Positions 16,704 through 26,863 are shown, counted from the stretch's first letter. The stretch: 64,000 nucleotides of DNA from Pseudomonas vlassakiae (GCF_014269035.2 NZ_JABWRP020000006.1:62001-126000), one strand, 5' to 3'. Numbers and translations are program-made. The notes: generated by a model not told the origin, from the sequence alone.

Positions 16704-17515
16704 TGCGCGTCCTGCTCTGGCTGATGGCGCTGCTCGCCCTTGCCGCAAGGGCAGACGAGCCTTTGCGCGTGGTCAGCCTTGCGCCGTCGATGAGCGAAAT
16801 CATGCTCGAATTGCACGCCGATGACCTGCTGGTGGGGGTGCTCGATGGCGGCGAGCGGCCGCCAGCCTTGCAGCGGCTGCCTTCGGTCGGCCGCCAGGGC
16901 CAGCTGGACGTGGAAACCCTGCTCAGCCTCAAGCCCGACCTGCTACTGCTCTGGCCCGGCAGCGTGGCGCCGGCCCAGCGCGACCAGCTCAAGCGCCTGG
17001 GCATTGCCACTTACAGCGCCGAACCCCGCGACCTGAACCAGCTGCTCGACCAGCTCGAGGCCATTGCCATGCGCATCGGGCGGGGTGGGCAAGGCCGGCC
17101 CTACGTGCAAGCCCTGCGCGCGCGCCTGCAGCAACTGCGCCAGCAATACCGGCGCGAGCAACCACTGCGGGTGTTCTACCAGGTATGGGACCGGCCGCTG
17201 TACACACTGGGCGGACGGCAGGTGGTCAGCGATGCCCTGGCAGTGTGTGGGGCGCGCAATGTCTTTGCCGATCTGGACCAGCCGGCACCGCAGGTGAATG
17301 TCGAGTCGGTACTGATCCGCGACCCACAAGTGATCCTGGCGGGTGACGAGGCGCAGCTGGCGAGCTGGAAGGCCTGGCCACGGCTGAGCGCGGTGGCAGG
17401 CAAGGGCTTGCTGGTCGTGCCGGACAAGGGCCTGGAGCGGCCCAGCGGGCAAATGATCGAGGCTACTGCCCGCCTGTGCGCGTTGCTGGCGGCTAGTGTG
17501 CCGGCGTCCAGGTGA
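16703..17515 (+). CDS. btuF: Periplasmic cobalamin-binding protein, BtuF-like
   Basis: This 270-residue protein has a short signal peptide ([17 protein letters not shown]) and then the BtuF/FhuD-type helical-backbone fold: RVVSLAPSMSEIMLELHADDLLVGVLDGG, LLSLKPDLLLLWPGSV, and a C-terminal VESVLIRDPQVILAGDEAQL. BtuF hands vitamin B12 to BtuCD; no btuC or btuD is in the window. Its last 23 bases overlap the end of the convergent btuB gene, which supports the B12 assignment over a heme or siderophore one. The start overlaps the previous stop (TGATG). Confidence 0.8.
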   Translation: MRVLLWLMALLALAARADEPLRVVSLAPSMSEIMLELHADDLLVGVLDGGERPPALQRLPSVGRQGQLDVETLLSLKPDLLLLWPGSVAPAQRDQLKRLGIATYSAEPRDLNQLLDQLEAIAMRIGRGGQGRPYVQALRARLQQLRQQYRREQPLRVFYQVWDRPLYTLGGRQVVSDALAVCGARNVFADLDQPAPQVNVESVLIRDPQVILAGDEAQLASWKAWPRLSAVAGKGLLVVPDKGLERPSGQMIEATARLCALLAASVPASR

Positions 17516-19334
17516 CGCTGAACAGCGCGGTGCGGCCTTCTTCGCGGTAGCCGTAATTGTTACCCAGGTAGCTGTAATAGGTGCGGCTGTACTGTCGGTC
17601 CAATAAGTTATCCAGTTTCAAATCGAATTTCAGTTCTTGGCTTGCAGCCCAGCTGCCACGGAGGCCGATGACGCCGTAGCCACCGATTGGGTCGGTATTA
17701 GCTTCGTCGTTGTAGCTGCTGCTGGCGGCCTGCCAACTAGCCCCTAGGCTGAAACGGTCGAACTGACGGTCGATATCAAGGCTCAAGGTGCGTCTGGCCC
17801 GTCGAGAAAGGGTGTGGCCGTTTTCGCGGTTGCGTGGATCGATCAGTGCCATGCCCAGTCGCGACATCCAACCGTTCCACTCCTGGCTCAGCGCTACTTC
17901 AACGCCGTTGATTCGGGCGGAGCCGACGTTCTCAGGCTGATCGCTGTATTCGATCGCGTCACGCAGATCTGTGCGATAAAGCGATGTTTCCAACCTGCTG
18001 CTTTCGCTCAACTGGCTGCGCCACTGCAGCTCGTAGCTTTTCGAGTGTTCAGGCTTCAAATCCGGGTTGTTGTAACCGGGGAAGTACAAGTCGTTGAAAG
18101 TGGGGGCGCGGAAACCTTCGCTGTACGACAGCAGTACATCGTTGGCCTGGTTGAGCGGTACAGTCAGGCTGCCGCTCCAAGTGGTCTGTCCGCCGAACTG
18201 CTGGTTCTTGTCGTGGCGCAGGCCAAGTTCGGTGGAGAAATGCTCCCCACGGAAGCGATGCTGGGCGAATACCGCGCGATTCCAGCGGCTGTCTTCGGTG
18301 AAATCGGTGCTCGCGTGGACGCGGTCTTCATACCAGTCGCCGCCGAGCATCAAACTGTTGCTGTCGTCCAGTGTGAGGGTGTTCTGCCAGGTTGCCTGGT
18401 CACGGTATGTCGTGAACGGAAAGCTTGAATGGCTGATTTTGTCTCGGCTTTCATCGCGATTCTCACTGTGGGCCAGCTCGAGGCGAGTGTTCCATTGCTC
18501 GGCTACTTGCGCATCCAGATAACTGCCTAGGCTGCTGACAGCGAAGTTCGAATAGGGTTCTTGTGGGCTGGATCCTCGTGGTTCGTCGTACTCGTGTCGC
18601 CCGCGGCTGTCGAGCAGGTTCAGGCCGGCTTCGAAGCGCTCGCCAAAGGTATGGCTCAGGCTCAGGTTGAGCGACTTGTTGCGGTAGGCGTCGTGGTCGC
18701 CGTCACTGGCGAACGACGGACCCGTCGAGTCGATACCCGCTGTTTCATCCAGGCTGGCGCCGAGATTGAAGCGGGTGGCATCGTCACCGCCAGACAGCCC
18801 GAGGCTGCGCTGGAACGTCTGGTTGCTGCCCGCAGCTAGGCGCAGGCGGGGTTGCAGGCCGGCACCGCTGCTGCGGCGGGTGAAGATCTGGATCACCCCG
18901 CCAATGGCATCGCTGCCATACACGGCCGAGCGCGAACCGCGCAGCACTTCGACGCGTTCGATCTGGTCGACATCAAGAAACTGCAGGCCGCTGTCGCCGG
19001 AGGTGGCATTGGCGATACGCACGCCATCGACCAGCACCAGGCTCTGGGCGGCCTTGGTGCCGCGGATGAAGATGCCAGGCAGGCTGCCGCGGCCTCCGGT
19101 GGGCGCGACTTGCACGCCCGGCACACGGGTGAGCAGGTCGGTGACGCTGCTGGGTTGCAGGCGGTCGATGTCGGCGCGGGTGAAGACGGTATTGGCGGCG
19201 CTGGTGGCGCTGCGCGATTCGACCTGGCGGTTGGCGCTGATCAGGATGTCGGGGAGCTTGAGGGCGTCGTCGCGTTCAGCAGCCAGAAGGGGCAGAGGGA
19301 GGCAGAGCAGCGGTGCAAAGGTCGGGATTCTCAT
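17493..19334 (-). CDS. btuB: TonB-dependent vitamin B12 receptor
   Basis: This 613-residue protein has a signal peptide (MRIPTFAPLLCLPLPLLAAER) and a TonB-box-like LPDILISANR. The plug domain shows LQPSSVTDLLTRVPGVQVAPTGG and IFIRGTKAAQSLVLVDGVRI, and the 22-stranded barrel ends in FSVTWTPAH. Length and the plug motifs match BtuB. The ATG at 19334 is taken for the signal peptide; upstream in-frame codons have no similarity. It lies 56 bases downstream of the dxs stop in the same direction, with a 34-bp hairpin between. No cobalamin riboswitch fits in that gap. It converges on the btuF-like gene with a 23-base overlap. Confidence 0.88.
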   Translation of the reverse strand: MRIPTFAPLLCLPLPLLAAERDDALKLPDILISANRQVESRSATSAANTVFTRADIDRLQPSSVTDLLTRVPGVQVAPTGGRGSLPGIFIRGTKAAQSLVLVDGVRIANATSGDSGLQFLDVDQIERVEVLRGSRSAVYGSDAIGGVIQIFTRRSSGAGLQPRLRLAAGSNQTFQRSLGLSGGDDATRFNLGASLDETAGIDSTGPSFASDGDHDAYRNKSLNLSLSHTFGERFEAGLNLLDSRGRHEYDEPRGSSPQEPYSNFAVSSLGSYLDAQVAEQWNTRLELAHSENRDESRDKISHSSFPFTTYRDQATWQNTLTLDDSNSLMLGGDWYEDRVHASTDFTEDSRWNRAVFAQHRFRGEHFSTELGLRHDKNQQFGGQTTWSGSLTVPLNQANDVLLSYSEGFRAPTFNDLYFPGYNNPDLKPEHSKSYELQWRSQLSESSRLETSLYRTDLRDAIEYSDQPENVGSARINGVEVALSQEWNGWMSRLGMALIDPRNRENGHTLSRRARRTLSLDIDRQFDRFSLGASWQAASSSYNDEANTDPIGGYGVIGLRGSWAASQELKFDLKLDNLLDRQYSRTYYSYLGNNYGYREEGRTALFSVTWTPAH

Positions 19335-19350
19335 GGGCAACACACTCGTA

Positions 19351-19384
19351 TTCGCGGCGGTTCGGGGCGCCGAACCGCCGCGAA
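19351..19384. repeat. 34-bp hairpin between dxs and btuB, shared with 22732-22752
   Basis: Fifteen-base arms (TTCGCGGCGGTTCGG and its exact complement ending at 19384) enclose a 4-base loop. The right part, 19364-19384, is identical to 22732-22752 near ribB, so it belongs to a dispersed repeat family related to REP sequences. On the minus strand it follows the dxs stop and could cut read-through into btuB. Confidence 0.75.
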
Positions 19385-19390
19385 CAGGCC

Positions 19391-21286
19391 CTAGAGGCCG
19401 AGCCTGGCCATGCGGGCTTTCACCGAGGCCTCGATGCCAGCGGCATCCAGCCCGCACTCGGCCAGCATCTGCGCCGGTTTGGCATGCTCGACATAGATAT
19501 CCGGCAACCCCAGGTGCAGCAGCGGCTTGACCACGCCTGCATGGGCCAGGAACTCGCCCACGGCCGCTCCGGCGCCGCCCATGATGCTGTTCTCTTCAAC
19601 GGTCACCAGCAGCTCATGGCTGGCAGCCAGTTCCAGCACCAGGGCCTCGTCCAGCGGTTTGACGAAGCGCATGTCGACCACGGTGGCATTGATTTGCTCG
19701 GCCACTTGCAGCGCCTCGGCCAACTGCACGCCGAACACCAGCAGGGCGACTTTCTCGCCACGGCGGCGCACCACGCCTTTGCCGATTTCCAACGGTTCGA
19801 GGTCGCCACTGATCGGTGCATTCGGGCCGGTGCCGCGCGGGTAGCGCACAGCGGCCGGGCCGTTGTACAGGTGGCCGGTGCTGAGCATCTTGCGCAGTTC
19901 GTTCTCGTCGCTCGGGGCCATCACCAGCATGCCGGGGATGCAGCGCAGGTACGACAGGTCGTAGGCGCCAGCGTGAGTCGGGCCGTCTTCGCCGACCAGG
20001 CCGGCACGGTCGATGGCGAACAGCACGTCGAGGTTCTGCACCGCCACGTCGTGGATCAGCTGATCGTAACCGCGCTGCAGGAAGGTGGAGTAGATCGCCA
20101 CCACTGGCTTGCTGCCTTCGCAGGCCATGCCTGCGGCCAGGGTGACCGCGTGCTGTTCGGCGATCGCCACGTCGAAGTAGCGCTCGGGGTAGCGTTCGCT
20201 GAAATCGACCAGGTCGGAGCCTTCCTTCATCGCCGGGGTGATGCCCACCAGGCGGTTGTCGGCGGCGGCCATGTCGCACAGCCACTGGCCGAACACTGCA
20301 GAGTACTTCGGCCCGCTGACCTTTTTCGGCGCAGCCGGCTTGTCGGCGGGTTCGAGCTTGGTGATGGCGTGGTAGCCGATCGGATCGACCTCGGCCGGGG
20401 CGAAGCCTTTGCCCTTCTTGGTCACCACGTGCAGGAACTGCGGGCCCTTGAGGTCACGCATGTTGCGCAGGGTGGCGATCATGGTCGGCAGGTCATGGCC
20501 GTCGATCGGGCCGATGTAGTTCCAGCCCAGCTCTTCGAACAGCGTGCCCGGCACCAGCATGCCTTTGGCGTATTCCTCGGTGCGACGGGCGATTTCCCAG
20601 GCACCGGGCAGGCGCGACAGCACCTTCTTGCTGCCCTCGCGCATGCTCGCGTAGGTGCGGCTGGAGAGGATCTTGGCCAGGTAGTTGGACAGGCCACCGA
20701 CATTGCGCGAAATCGACATGTCGTTGTCGTTGAGGATCACCAGCATGTCGGCGTTGACTTCCTGGGCGTGGTTCAACGCTTCGAAGGCCATGCCGGCAGT
20801 AAGGGCACCATCGCCGATCACGGCGATCGACTTGCGGGCGCTGTTTTGCAGACGGGCGGCTATGGCCATGCCCAGCGCAGCGCTGATCGACGTGCTCGAG
20901 TGGCCGACGCCAAAGGTGTCGTATTCGCTTTCGCTGCGACGCGGGAAGGCGGCGATGCCGTCTTTCTGGCGCAGGCTGAGCATGCGGTTGCGGCGCCCAG
21001 TGAGGATCTTGTGCGGGTAGGCCTGATGGCCGACGTCCCACACCAGCCGGTCATCCGGGGTGTCGAAGACGTAATGCAGCGCGATCGTCAGCTCGATGAC
21101 GCCCAGGCCGGCGCCAAAATGCCCACCGGTCTGACCAACGGTATAGAGCAACTCCTGGCGCAACTCGTCGGCCAGGGTCTCCAGGTCGGCTTCGGCCAGC
21201 CGGCGCAGGCCGGCAGGCGTGTCAGCGCGGTCGAGCAACGGCGTGACCGGGCGTTCGCGGGGGATCTCTTGAAACGTCGTGGGCAT
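19391..21286 (-). CDS. dxs: 1-deoxy-D-xylulose-5-phosphate synthase
   Basis: This 631-residue protein is full length. It has the Dxs N-terminal region [24 protein letters not shown], the thiamine diphosphate motif [17 protein letters not shown] ending in NDND, the transketolase pyrimidine domain ([15 protein letters not shown]), and [23 protein letters not shown]. It condenses pyruvate and glyceraldehyde 3-phosphate in the first step of the MEP isoprenoid pathway. The ATG at 21286 ([13 protein letters not shown]) matches the usual start. It is the third gene of xseB-ispA-dxs, but a REP palindrome separates it from ispA. Confidence 0.97.
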   Translation of the reverse strand: MPTTFQEIPRERPVTPLLDRADTPAGLRRLAEADLETLADELRQELLYTVGQTGGHFGAGLGVIELTIALHYVFDTPDDRLVWDVGHQAYPHKILTGRRNRMLSLRQKDGIAAFPRRSESEYDTFGVGHSSTSISAALGMAIAARLQNSARKSIAVIGDGALTAGMAFEALNHAQEVNADMLVILNDNDMSISRNVGGLSNYLAKILSSRTYASMREGSKKVLSRLPGAWEIARRTEEYAKGMLVPGTLFEELGWNYIGPIDGHDLPTMIATLRNMRDLKGPQFLHVVTKKGKGFAPAEVDPIGYHAITKLEPADKPAAPKKVSGPKYSAVFGQWLCDMAAADNRLVGITPAMKEGSDLVDFSERYPERYFDVAIAEQHAVTLAAGMACEGSKPVVAIYSTFLQRGYDQLIHDVAVQNLDVLFAIDRAGLVGEDGPTHAGAYDLSYLRCIPGMLVMAPSDENELRKMLSTGHLYNGPAAVRYPRGTGPNAPISGDLEPLEIGKGVVRRRGEKVALLVFGVQLAEALQVAEQINATVVDMRFVKPLDEALVLELAASHELLVTVEENSIMGGAGAAVGEFLAHAGVVKPLLHLGLPDIYVEHAKPAQMLAECGLDAAGIEASVKARMARLGL

Positions 21287-21370
21287 CAGGCGAGTCGTTA
21301 TAGGTGTGTGAAGACGCGGCAGTTTACCCCATTGTGGGAAAAGTGCCCATTCGACCACGGGTTACGCGGA

Positions 21371-21426
21371 CCCTGTGGAAGCGGGTTTACCCGCGAATGC
21401 TCGCGGGTAAACCCGCTCCCACAGGG
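21371..21426. repeat. Head-to-head REP pair forming a 56-bp near-perfect palindrome
   Basis: One REP reads CTGTGGAAGCGGGTTTACCC from 21373, and its mirror reads GGGTAAACCCGCTCCCACAG up to 21424, with only 4 bases between the cores. The arms differ at one position (GGAAGC against GCTCCC). It lies inside the ispA-dxs gap of the minus-strand operon. Confidence 0.93.
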
Positions 21427-21441
21427 CATTGGTATCAAGCC

Positions 21442-22329
21442 TTAATGGCGGCGTTCGACGATATAGCGCGCCAACGCCCGCAGCGGTTCGGCGGCTTCGC
21501 CAAAGCCTTGCAAGGCGATCAGCGCCTGGTCGCGCAGTTCGAATGCGTAGGCCTTGGCCGCTTCCAGCCCCAGCAGCGCCGGGTAGGTCGGTTTGTCCCG
21601 GGCGATATCGGCACCTTGGCGCTTGCCGAGGGTCGCGGTATCGCTTTCCACGTCAAGGATATCGTCCTGCACCTGAAATGCCAGGCCGATCGCCTGTGCA
21701 TAAGTCTGCAGCGCATCCAGTTGTGCCTGCTCGGCGCGGGCACTGGCCAGGGCGCCGAGGCGCACGCTGGCTTCGATCAGGGCGCCGGTCTTGTGCCGGT
21801 GCATGAATTCCAGGGCCTGCTGGTCCAGCTTCAGGCCGACCGAGCCGAGGTCGATGGCCTGGCCGCCGACCATGCCCGCAGGGCCTGCTGCCTTGGCCAG
21901 GGCCTGGACCATGGCCAGGCGGGTGCTGTCGGCTTGCGGGCTCAGGCGTGGGTCGAGCAGGGCGCTGAACGCCAGGCTCTGCAAACCGTCACCGGCAAGA
22001 ATCGCGCAGGCTTCGTCGAAGGCCTTGTGGGTAGTCGGCTGGCCACGGCGCAAGTCGTCGTCGTCCATGGCCGGCAGGTCGTCATGCACCAGCGAATAGG
22101 CGTGGATCAGTTCCACCGCACAGGCCGCACCGTTGGCGTGCTCGGCTGGGGCGCCAAGGGCTTCGCAGGCGGCATAGGCGAGCAGCGGGCGCACGCGCTT
22201 GCCGCCGTTCATCACGCTGTAGCGCATGGCGGCGTAAAGCCGCTCCAGCTCCTTGGTCGGGGCGACGAACAGCGGTTCGAGGGCGGCGTCGACACGGGCC
22301 TGGCAGCTGGCCTGGTAAGCAGTGATCAT
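21442..22329 (-). CDS. ispA: (2E,6E)-farnesyl diphosphate synthase
   Basis: This 295-residue prenyl synthase has both aspartate-rich motifs: [14 protein letters not shown] (first) and [17 protein letters not shown] (second). [20 protein letters not shown] and [11 protein letters not shown] are also typical. It elongates DMAPP with IPP to farnesyl diphosphate for quinones and undecaprenyl carriers. Its ATG overlaps the xseB stop by 4 bases, and dxs follows, giving the usual xseB-ispA-dxs order. The 155-base gap to dxs holds a REP pair. Confidence 0.96.
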   Translation of the reverse strand: MITAYQASCQARVDAALEPLFVAPTKELERLYAAMRYSVMNGGKRVRPLLAYAACEALGAPAEHANGAACAVELIHAYSLVHDDLPAMDDDDLRRGQPTTHKAFDEACAILAGDGLQSLAFSALLDPRLSPQADSTRLAMVQALAKAAGPAGMVGGQAIDLGSVGLKLDQQALEFMHRHKTGALIEASVRLGALASARAEQAQLDALQTYAQAIGLAFQVQDDILDVESDTATLGKRQGADIARDKPTYPALLGLEAAKAYAFELRDQALIALQGFGEAAEPLRALARYIVERRH

Positions 22330-22568
22330 GCCTCTGGCTCCGCATCGAATGGCTGCGCGGCCAGTTCGCCGTCACGTTCCAGCAGGATCTGCACTTTCTG
22401 TTCGGCCTGGGCCAGGGCGCCCTGGCAGTCGCGGGTCAGGGCGATGCCTTGCTCGAACGCGGCCAGCGAGTCTTCCAGCGACAGTTCGCCGTTCTCCAGG
22501 CGCTCAACCAGGGCTTGCAGGTCGGCGAGGGATTGTTCGAAATCGATGGAGGCTTTTTTGCGGGCCAT
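22326..22568 (-). CDS. xseB: Exodeoxyribonuclease VII small subunit
   Basis: This 80-residue acidic helical protein has the XseB pattern [41 protein letters not shown]. It binds XseA to form exonuclease VII, which degrades single-stranded DNA to oligonucleotides. Length is normal. It is the first gene of the xseB-ispA-dxs operon and overlaps ispA by 4 bases. Confidence 0.96.
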   Translation of the reverse strand: MARKKASIDFEQSLADLQALVERLENGELSLEDSLAAFEQGIALTRDCQGALAQAEQKVQILLERDGELAAQPFDAEPEA

Positions 22569-22649
22569 GGCGACAGTCTCGTTGGCGGGTCAGAACCGCG
22601 CGACGTTAGCAGAGCGGGGCTAGGGGAGCAAACTTCCGCTGGGTTCACT

Positions 22650-22775
22650 GGCTTTTTCGCGGGTGCACTCGCGCCTACAGGTTGTGCACCGGGTTCAGCA
22701 TTGGCGCCGTCATTGTGGGAGCGGGTTCATCGGGGCGCCGAACCGCCGCGAATGGGCCGCAAAGCGGCCCGGTGC
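22650..22775. repeat. REP-like cluster between ribB and xseB
   Basis: Three partial repeats lie here. A degraded REP with TTCGCGGGTGCACTCGCGCC is at about 22657-22676. GTGGGAGCGGGTTCATC starts at 22715 and leads into the 21-base segment 22732-22752 that is identical to 19364-19384. A hairpin GGGCCGC-AAA-GCGGCCC follows at 22754-22770. The last is the likely terminator of the minus-strand ribB, read as its own reverse complement. No gene is seen in this gap. Confidence 0.75.
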
Positions 22776-22781
22776 GATGGC

Positions 22782-23432
22782 TCAGGCGAGCTCGGCTTCC
22801 AGCTCGACCATGGCCTCACGGCACCGCGCCAGCTCTTCGATCGTCAGCACCGGCAGGTTGTACTGCCGCGCATACACTGCCACCTGTTCACCCCGCGCCA
22901 TGCTGCCATCAGGGTTCATCAGTTCGCACAGCACCGCCGCCGGCCGCAGCCCGGCCAGGCGCGCCAGGTCCACCGAGCCTTCGGTGTGGCCACGACGGGT
23001 CAGCACGCCACCCTCACGCGCGCGCAGCGGGAACACATGGCCCGGGCTGACGATATGGCGCTGCTCGGCGGTCGAGCGTAGCGCCGCTTCGATGGTGGTG
23101 ATGCGGTCCTGGGCGGAAACGCCGGTGCTCACGCCTTCGGCTGCCTCGATGGTGACGGTGAAGCCGGTGCCGTGACGAGCCTGATTGTTTTGCACCATCG
23201 GCGCCAGTTGCAGGGCATCGACAGTGGCTTCGTCCAGGCACAGGCAGACGATGCCGCTGCAATCGCGGATCATCATGGCCATGGTCTGCAGCGACAGGTT
23301 TTCGGCGGCGGCGACGATATCGGCTTCGTCCTCGCGGTCGTCATCGTCGAGCAGCAGCACAGGGCGCCCGGCCTGGAAGGCGGCGATGGCGGCGGACACA
23401 TTGGGAAATTGTTTTTGCAGCAAAGGGGACAT
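22782..23432 (-). CDS. ribB: 3,4-dihydroxy-2-butanone-4-phosphate synthase (riboswitch-controlled copy)
   Basis: This 216-residue stand-alone DHBP synthase has VLLLDDDDREDEADIVAAAENLS, MIRDCSGIVCLCL, HVFPLRAREGGVLTRRGHTEGSVDLARLAGL and VLCELMNPDGSMARG. It turns ribulose 5-phosphate into the four-carbon precursor of riboflavin. It duplicates the active half of RibBX. The ATG at 23432 has GAGGAG at good distance. The frame runs open upstream only because it reads through the FMN riboswitch at 23515-23650. The gene is monocistronic and should be shut off when FMN is plentiful. Confidence 0.95.
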   Translation of the reverse strand: MSPLLQKQFPNVSAAIAAFQAGRPVLLLDDDDREDEADIVAAAENLSLQTMAMMIRDCSGIVCLCLDEATVDALQLAPMVQNNQARHGTGFTVTIEAAEGVSTGVSAQDRITTIEAALRSTAEQRHIVSPGHVFPLRAREGGVLTRRGHTEGSVDLARLAGLRPAAVLCELMNPDGSMARGEQVAVYARQYNLPVLTIEELARCREAMVELEAELA

Positions 23433-23514
23433 GAAACGCTCCTCGTGATTGATCGATGAACGTCTCGGGGCGAACAAAATGCGCGCACAGGGGCGCCCGA
23501 ATGGCCCCTGCCTG

Positions 23515-23650
23515 ACGCCTTCTTTCATCCGGACTATGACCGTCGGCTCTGGAGTCGCACCAGATCTGCTGACCCCCGGCATGGCCGGGGCGCTCGCGGG
23601 CTCATCTTTCGATTTACCGCCGGTGGGGACTTTCACCCCGCCCTGAAGAC
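23515..23650 (-). ncRNA. FMN riboswitch (RFN element) upstream of ribB
   Basis: Read on the minus strand, the conserved RFN blocks appear in order: CAGGGCGGGGTGAAAGTCCC, ACCGGCGGTAAA, a variable GC hairpin (CCCCGGCCATGCCGGGG), CAGATCTGGTGCGACTCCAG, GCCGACGGTCATAGTCCGGA and ATGAAAGAAGGC. These form the FMN-binding multibranch junction. About 80 bases follow before the ribB start. Within them, AGGGGCC pairs imperfectly with GGCGCCCCT (about 23489-23509) and is followed by ATTTTG, a candidate expression-platform terminator. Confidence 0.95.
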
Positions 23651-23844
23651 CGGCCAAGCATACAGCACTGTGCCACCTTGCTGGCAAGCCGCCGTTCTAC
23701 GACCTTCGGCGATAGGTTGTGTGCATGTCTTGGGATGTTTGGCGCTTGAGAGATCGAGCGCCGCGCGGGCGGCGCTCGGTCACATAGGCGCTGAAAAATG
23801 TTGCGACGAACCCCGCTTCGCCCCGACCCGGCCTTGAAAAAATC

Positions 23845-24816
<972 letters not shown>

Positions 24817-26163
24817 TTAACTTTCTAAACATTCCTCGCCGATCGGCAGCACCACGTGCAGGCACAAGCCAGGGTGACCATTGCTGGCCCACAACCGACC
24901 GCCTTGCAGTTCGACGGCGCGGCGGGCGATAGCCAGCCCCAGGCCAAAGCCTTCGCCACTGTCGGGCAAGCGTTGGTAAGGCTTGAAGATGCGTTCGAGG
25001 TCAGCTTGCGGCACACCGGGGCCCTGGTCGCTCAGGCGCAGGTGCCAGCAGTCGTCCTCACGCCATCCATCAAGGCTGACCCGGCCGTCGTCGGGCGAAT
25101 GGCGGATGGCATTGCGCATCAGGTTTTCCAGGGCCTGGGCCAGGCTGTCCAGATGCACCTGCACCCGGCAATCGGTGCCCAGCGAGCAGGGCAGGCGCGA
25201 GCGATCCCAGCCACTTTCGAAGCAGATGTCCTGGCACAGCGCTTCCCACACGGAGAGCATCAGCACCGGCTCGGTGGGTAACTGCGGCTGTTCGGTGTCC
25301 ATCCAGGCCAGGTCCAGGGTGTCCTCTAACAGCTTCTGCATGACGTTGACCTCGTGCTCCAAGCGCTCACGCAGTTGCGCCGGCGGCAAGTCGCTGTCGT
25401 GGGCGATGCGTAGCCGCGCCAGAGGGGTGCGCAATTCGTGGGACAGCGTGCGCAGCAGCAGGCGCTGCTGCTCCAGGCTTTGCCGCAAGCGCCCGGCCAT
25501 GTGTTCGAAGGCCTGCGCCAGTTCGCCCAGTTCATCGCGCCGTTCCTGCAGGGGCAGACCAGGGCTTTCCAGATCGTCGGCGCGCAGGGCATCGGCACGG
25601 TCGCGCAGGCGGTTGAGCGGCACCACCAGCTGTCGATAGATCGCCAGGCCCAGCAGCAGGGCGAGCAGTGTGGGCGCGACGCCATGGGTGATGACATGGG
25701 TCCAGGGTGTGAGGCCGGTGGGCAGCAGGCGTTCCGGCAGTTGCATCACCAGGCGGCCGTTCGCGGGGTGTTGCGGGAACTCGATGCTGACATAGGGCAG
25801 TTCATCCTGCAGGCGCCGGCTCATCGGCCAGTCGAGCTTGCGCATGAAGGTCAGGTGGCTGGCCTCTTCGGCGTCCAGCGGCGTGGTGCCAAGGCTTTGC
25901 AGGTGCGGCCCGAGCAGTACCGCCCAGGTGTCTTCGGCGTGTTCGAGCTGACGACGGAAGGCCTCGGCGCCTGTCGCCCCCGTTTGCTGCCAGGCCTGTT
26001 CGGCCTGCTGCGCGTAGCGGGCGAGGTAGGCCTGGTCGGCCTGGGAGAGAAAATAGGTGCTGCGCTCCACCGACAGGCCCCAGGTCCAGATCAGCCAGGT
26101 CAGCAACAGGCAGAAGCTGACCTGCATGGCGGCCAGCTTCCACAGCAAGGGGTGTCGGCGCAT
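24817..26163 (-). CDS. Sensor histidine kinase of siderophore-responsive pair, PfeS-like
   Basis: This 448-residue protein has two membrane helices (about residues 9-30 and 160-178) around a periplasmic sensor of about 125 residues. HAMP and dimerisation segments follow, with the phospho-accepting box LLRTLSHELRTPLARLR (His242), and an HATPase domain with NLMRNAIRHS and GFGLGLAIARR. It should phosphorylate the adjacent response regulator on sensing a periplasmic ferric siderophore. The ATG at 26163 overlaps the regulator stop (TGATG), so the pair is translationally coupled. The esterase downstream and the divergent receptor give a PfeRS-PfeE-like arrangement. Confidence 0.85.
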   Translation of the reverse strand: MRRHPLLWKLAAMQVSFCLLLTWLIWTWGLSVERSTYFLSQADQAYLARYAQQAEQAWQQTGATGAEAFRRQLEHAEDTWAVLLGPHLQSLGTTPLDAEEASHLTFMRKLDWPMSRRLQDELPYVSIEFPQHPANGRLVMQLPERLLPTGLTPWTHVITHGVAPTLLALLLGLAIYRQLVVPLNRLRDRADALRADDLESPGLPLQERRDELGELAQAFEHMAGRLRQSLEQQRLLLRTLSHELRTPLARLRIAHDSDLPPAQLRERLEHEVNVMQKLLEDTLDLAWMDTEQPQLPTEPVLMLSVWEALCQDICFESGWDRSRLPCSLGTDCRVQVHLDSLAQALENLMRNAIRHSPDDGRVSLDGWREDDCWHLRLSDQGPGVPQADLERIFKPYQRLPDSGEGFGLGLAIARRAVELQGGRLWASNGHPGLCLHVVLPIGEECLES

Positions 26164-26855
26164 CAGGCGTGTTCCGTGTCGACCAGCAGGTAACCTTGGC
26201 CGCGCACGGCCTGGATCTGCAGGTGCTGGGCACCGATATCGGCCAGCTTGCGGCGCAGGTTGCACACGTGCACATCGAGGCCGCGGTCCAGGCGGGTGTA
26301 GGCCCGGTGTAGCACGGCCTGGTACAGGAACGGCTTGCTCAGGGCCTCGCCGGGGTGGGCGTTCAACGTGGCCAGCAAGCGGAATTCAGAGGCAGTCAGG
26401 CCGGCGGCCTTGCCGTGGTGAAGTACGTCCTGCAGGTACTGGTCGTAGACCAGCGGGCCGGCTTCGCTGGGCGGCAGCGAATTACGGCCGAACGCCACGC
26501 GCCGCAGCAGGGCATCCACCCGTGCGTCCAGCTCGGCCAGGCTGAAGGGCTTGGGCAGGTAATCGTCTGCGCCCCGGGTAAAGCCGCTGATACGGTCCTG
26601 CTCGGCGCCCAGCGCCGACATCAGCATCACCGGCACGGCCTGCTGGCGGCGCAGTTCGTCGAGCAGGCTGAGGCCATCGATGCCTGGCAGCATGATGTCC
26701 AGCAGCACCAGGTCGAATCGGCTGTGCTGCACGGCATTCAGCGCCTGGGTGCCGCTGGCGCAGGCGTTGACCTGGAAACCGCGGTTGAGAAAGTGGCGCT
26801 GCAGATCCTCACGCAGGCGTGCGTCATCTTCGGCGAGGAGGAGTGTGGTGGGCAT
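26163..26855 (-). CDS. OmpR-family response regulator, PfeR-like
   Basis: This 230-residue protein has a receiver domain (LLLAEDDARLREDL, phospho-acceptor Asp53 in LVLLDIMLPGIDGLS, LPKPFSLAELDARV) and a C-terminal winged helix (LTASEFRLLATLNAHPGEALSKPFL, HVCNLRRKLADI). The signalling Thr position reads Ser (MLMSALG), a common variant. It should activate the divergent receptor gene 193 bases away. Direct repeats and a Fur-like box lie in that gap. Confidence 0.88.
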   Translation of the reverse strand: MPTTLLLAEDDARLREDLQRHFLNRGFQVNACASGTQALNAVQHSRFDLVLLDIMLPGIDGLSLLDELRRQQAVPVMLMSALGAEQDRISGFTRGADDYLPKPFSLAELDARVDALLRRVAFGRNSLPPSEAGPLVYDQYLQDVLHHGKAAGLTASEFRLLATLNAHPGEALSKPFLYQAVLHRAYTRLDRGLDVHVCNLRRKLADIGAQHLQIQAVRGQGYLLVDTEHA

Positions 26856-26863
26856 CGGTTGTC

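Noticed and set aside
19313..21445. A 710-codon open frame on the plus strand opposite dxs
   Set aside because: It is the mirror of a conserved enzyme gene in high-GC codon use, with low-complexity Gly/Ala/His/Gln composition and no domain.
23433..23687. Upstream extension of ribB
   Set aside because: The codons read through the FMN riboswitch; the peptide from GGVKVPTGGK onward is only a translation of RNA structure.
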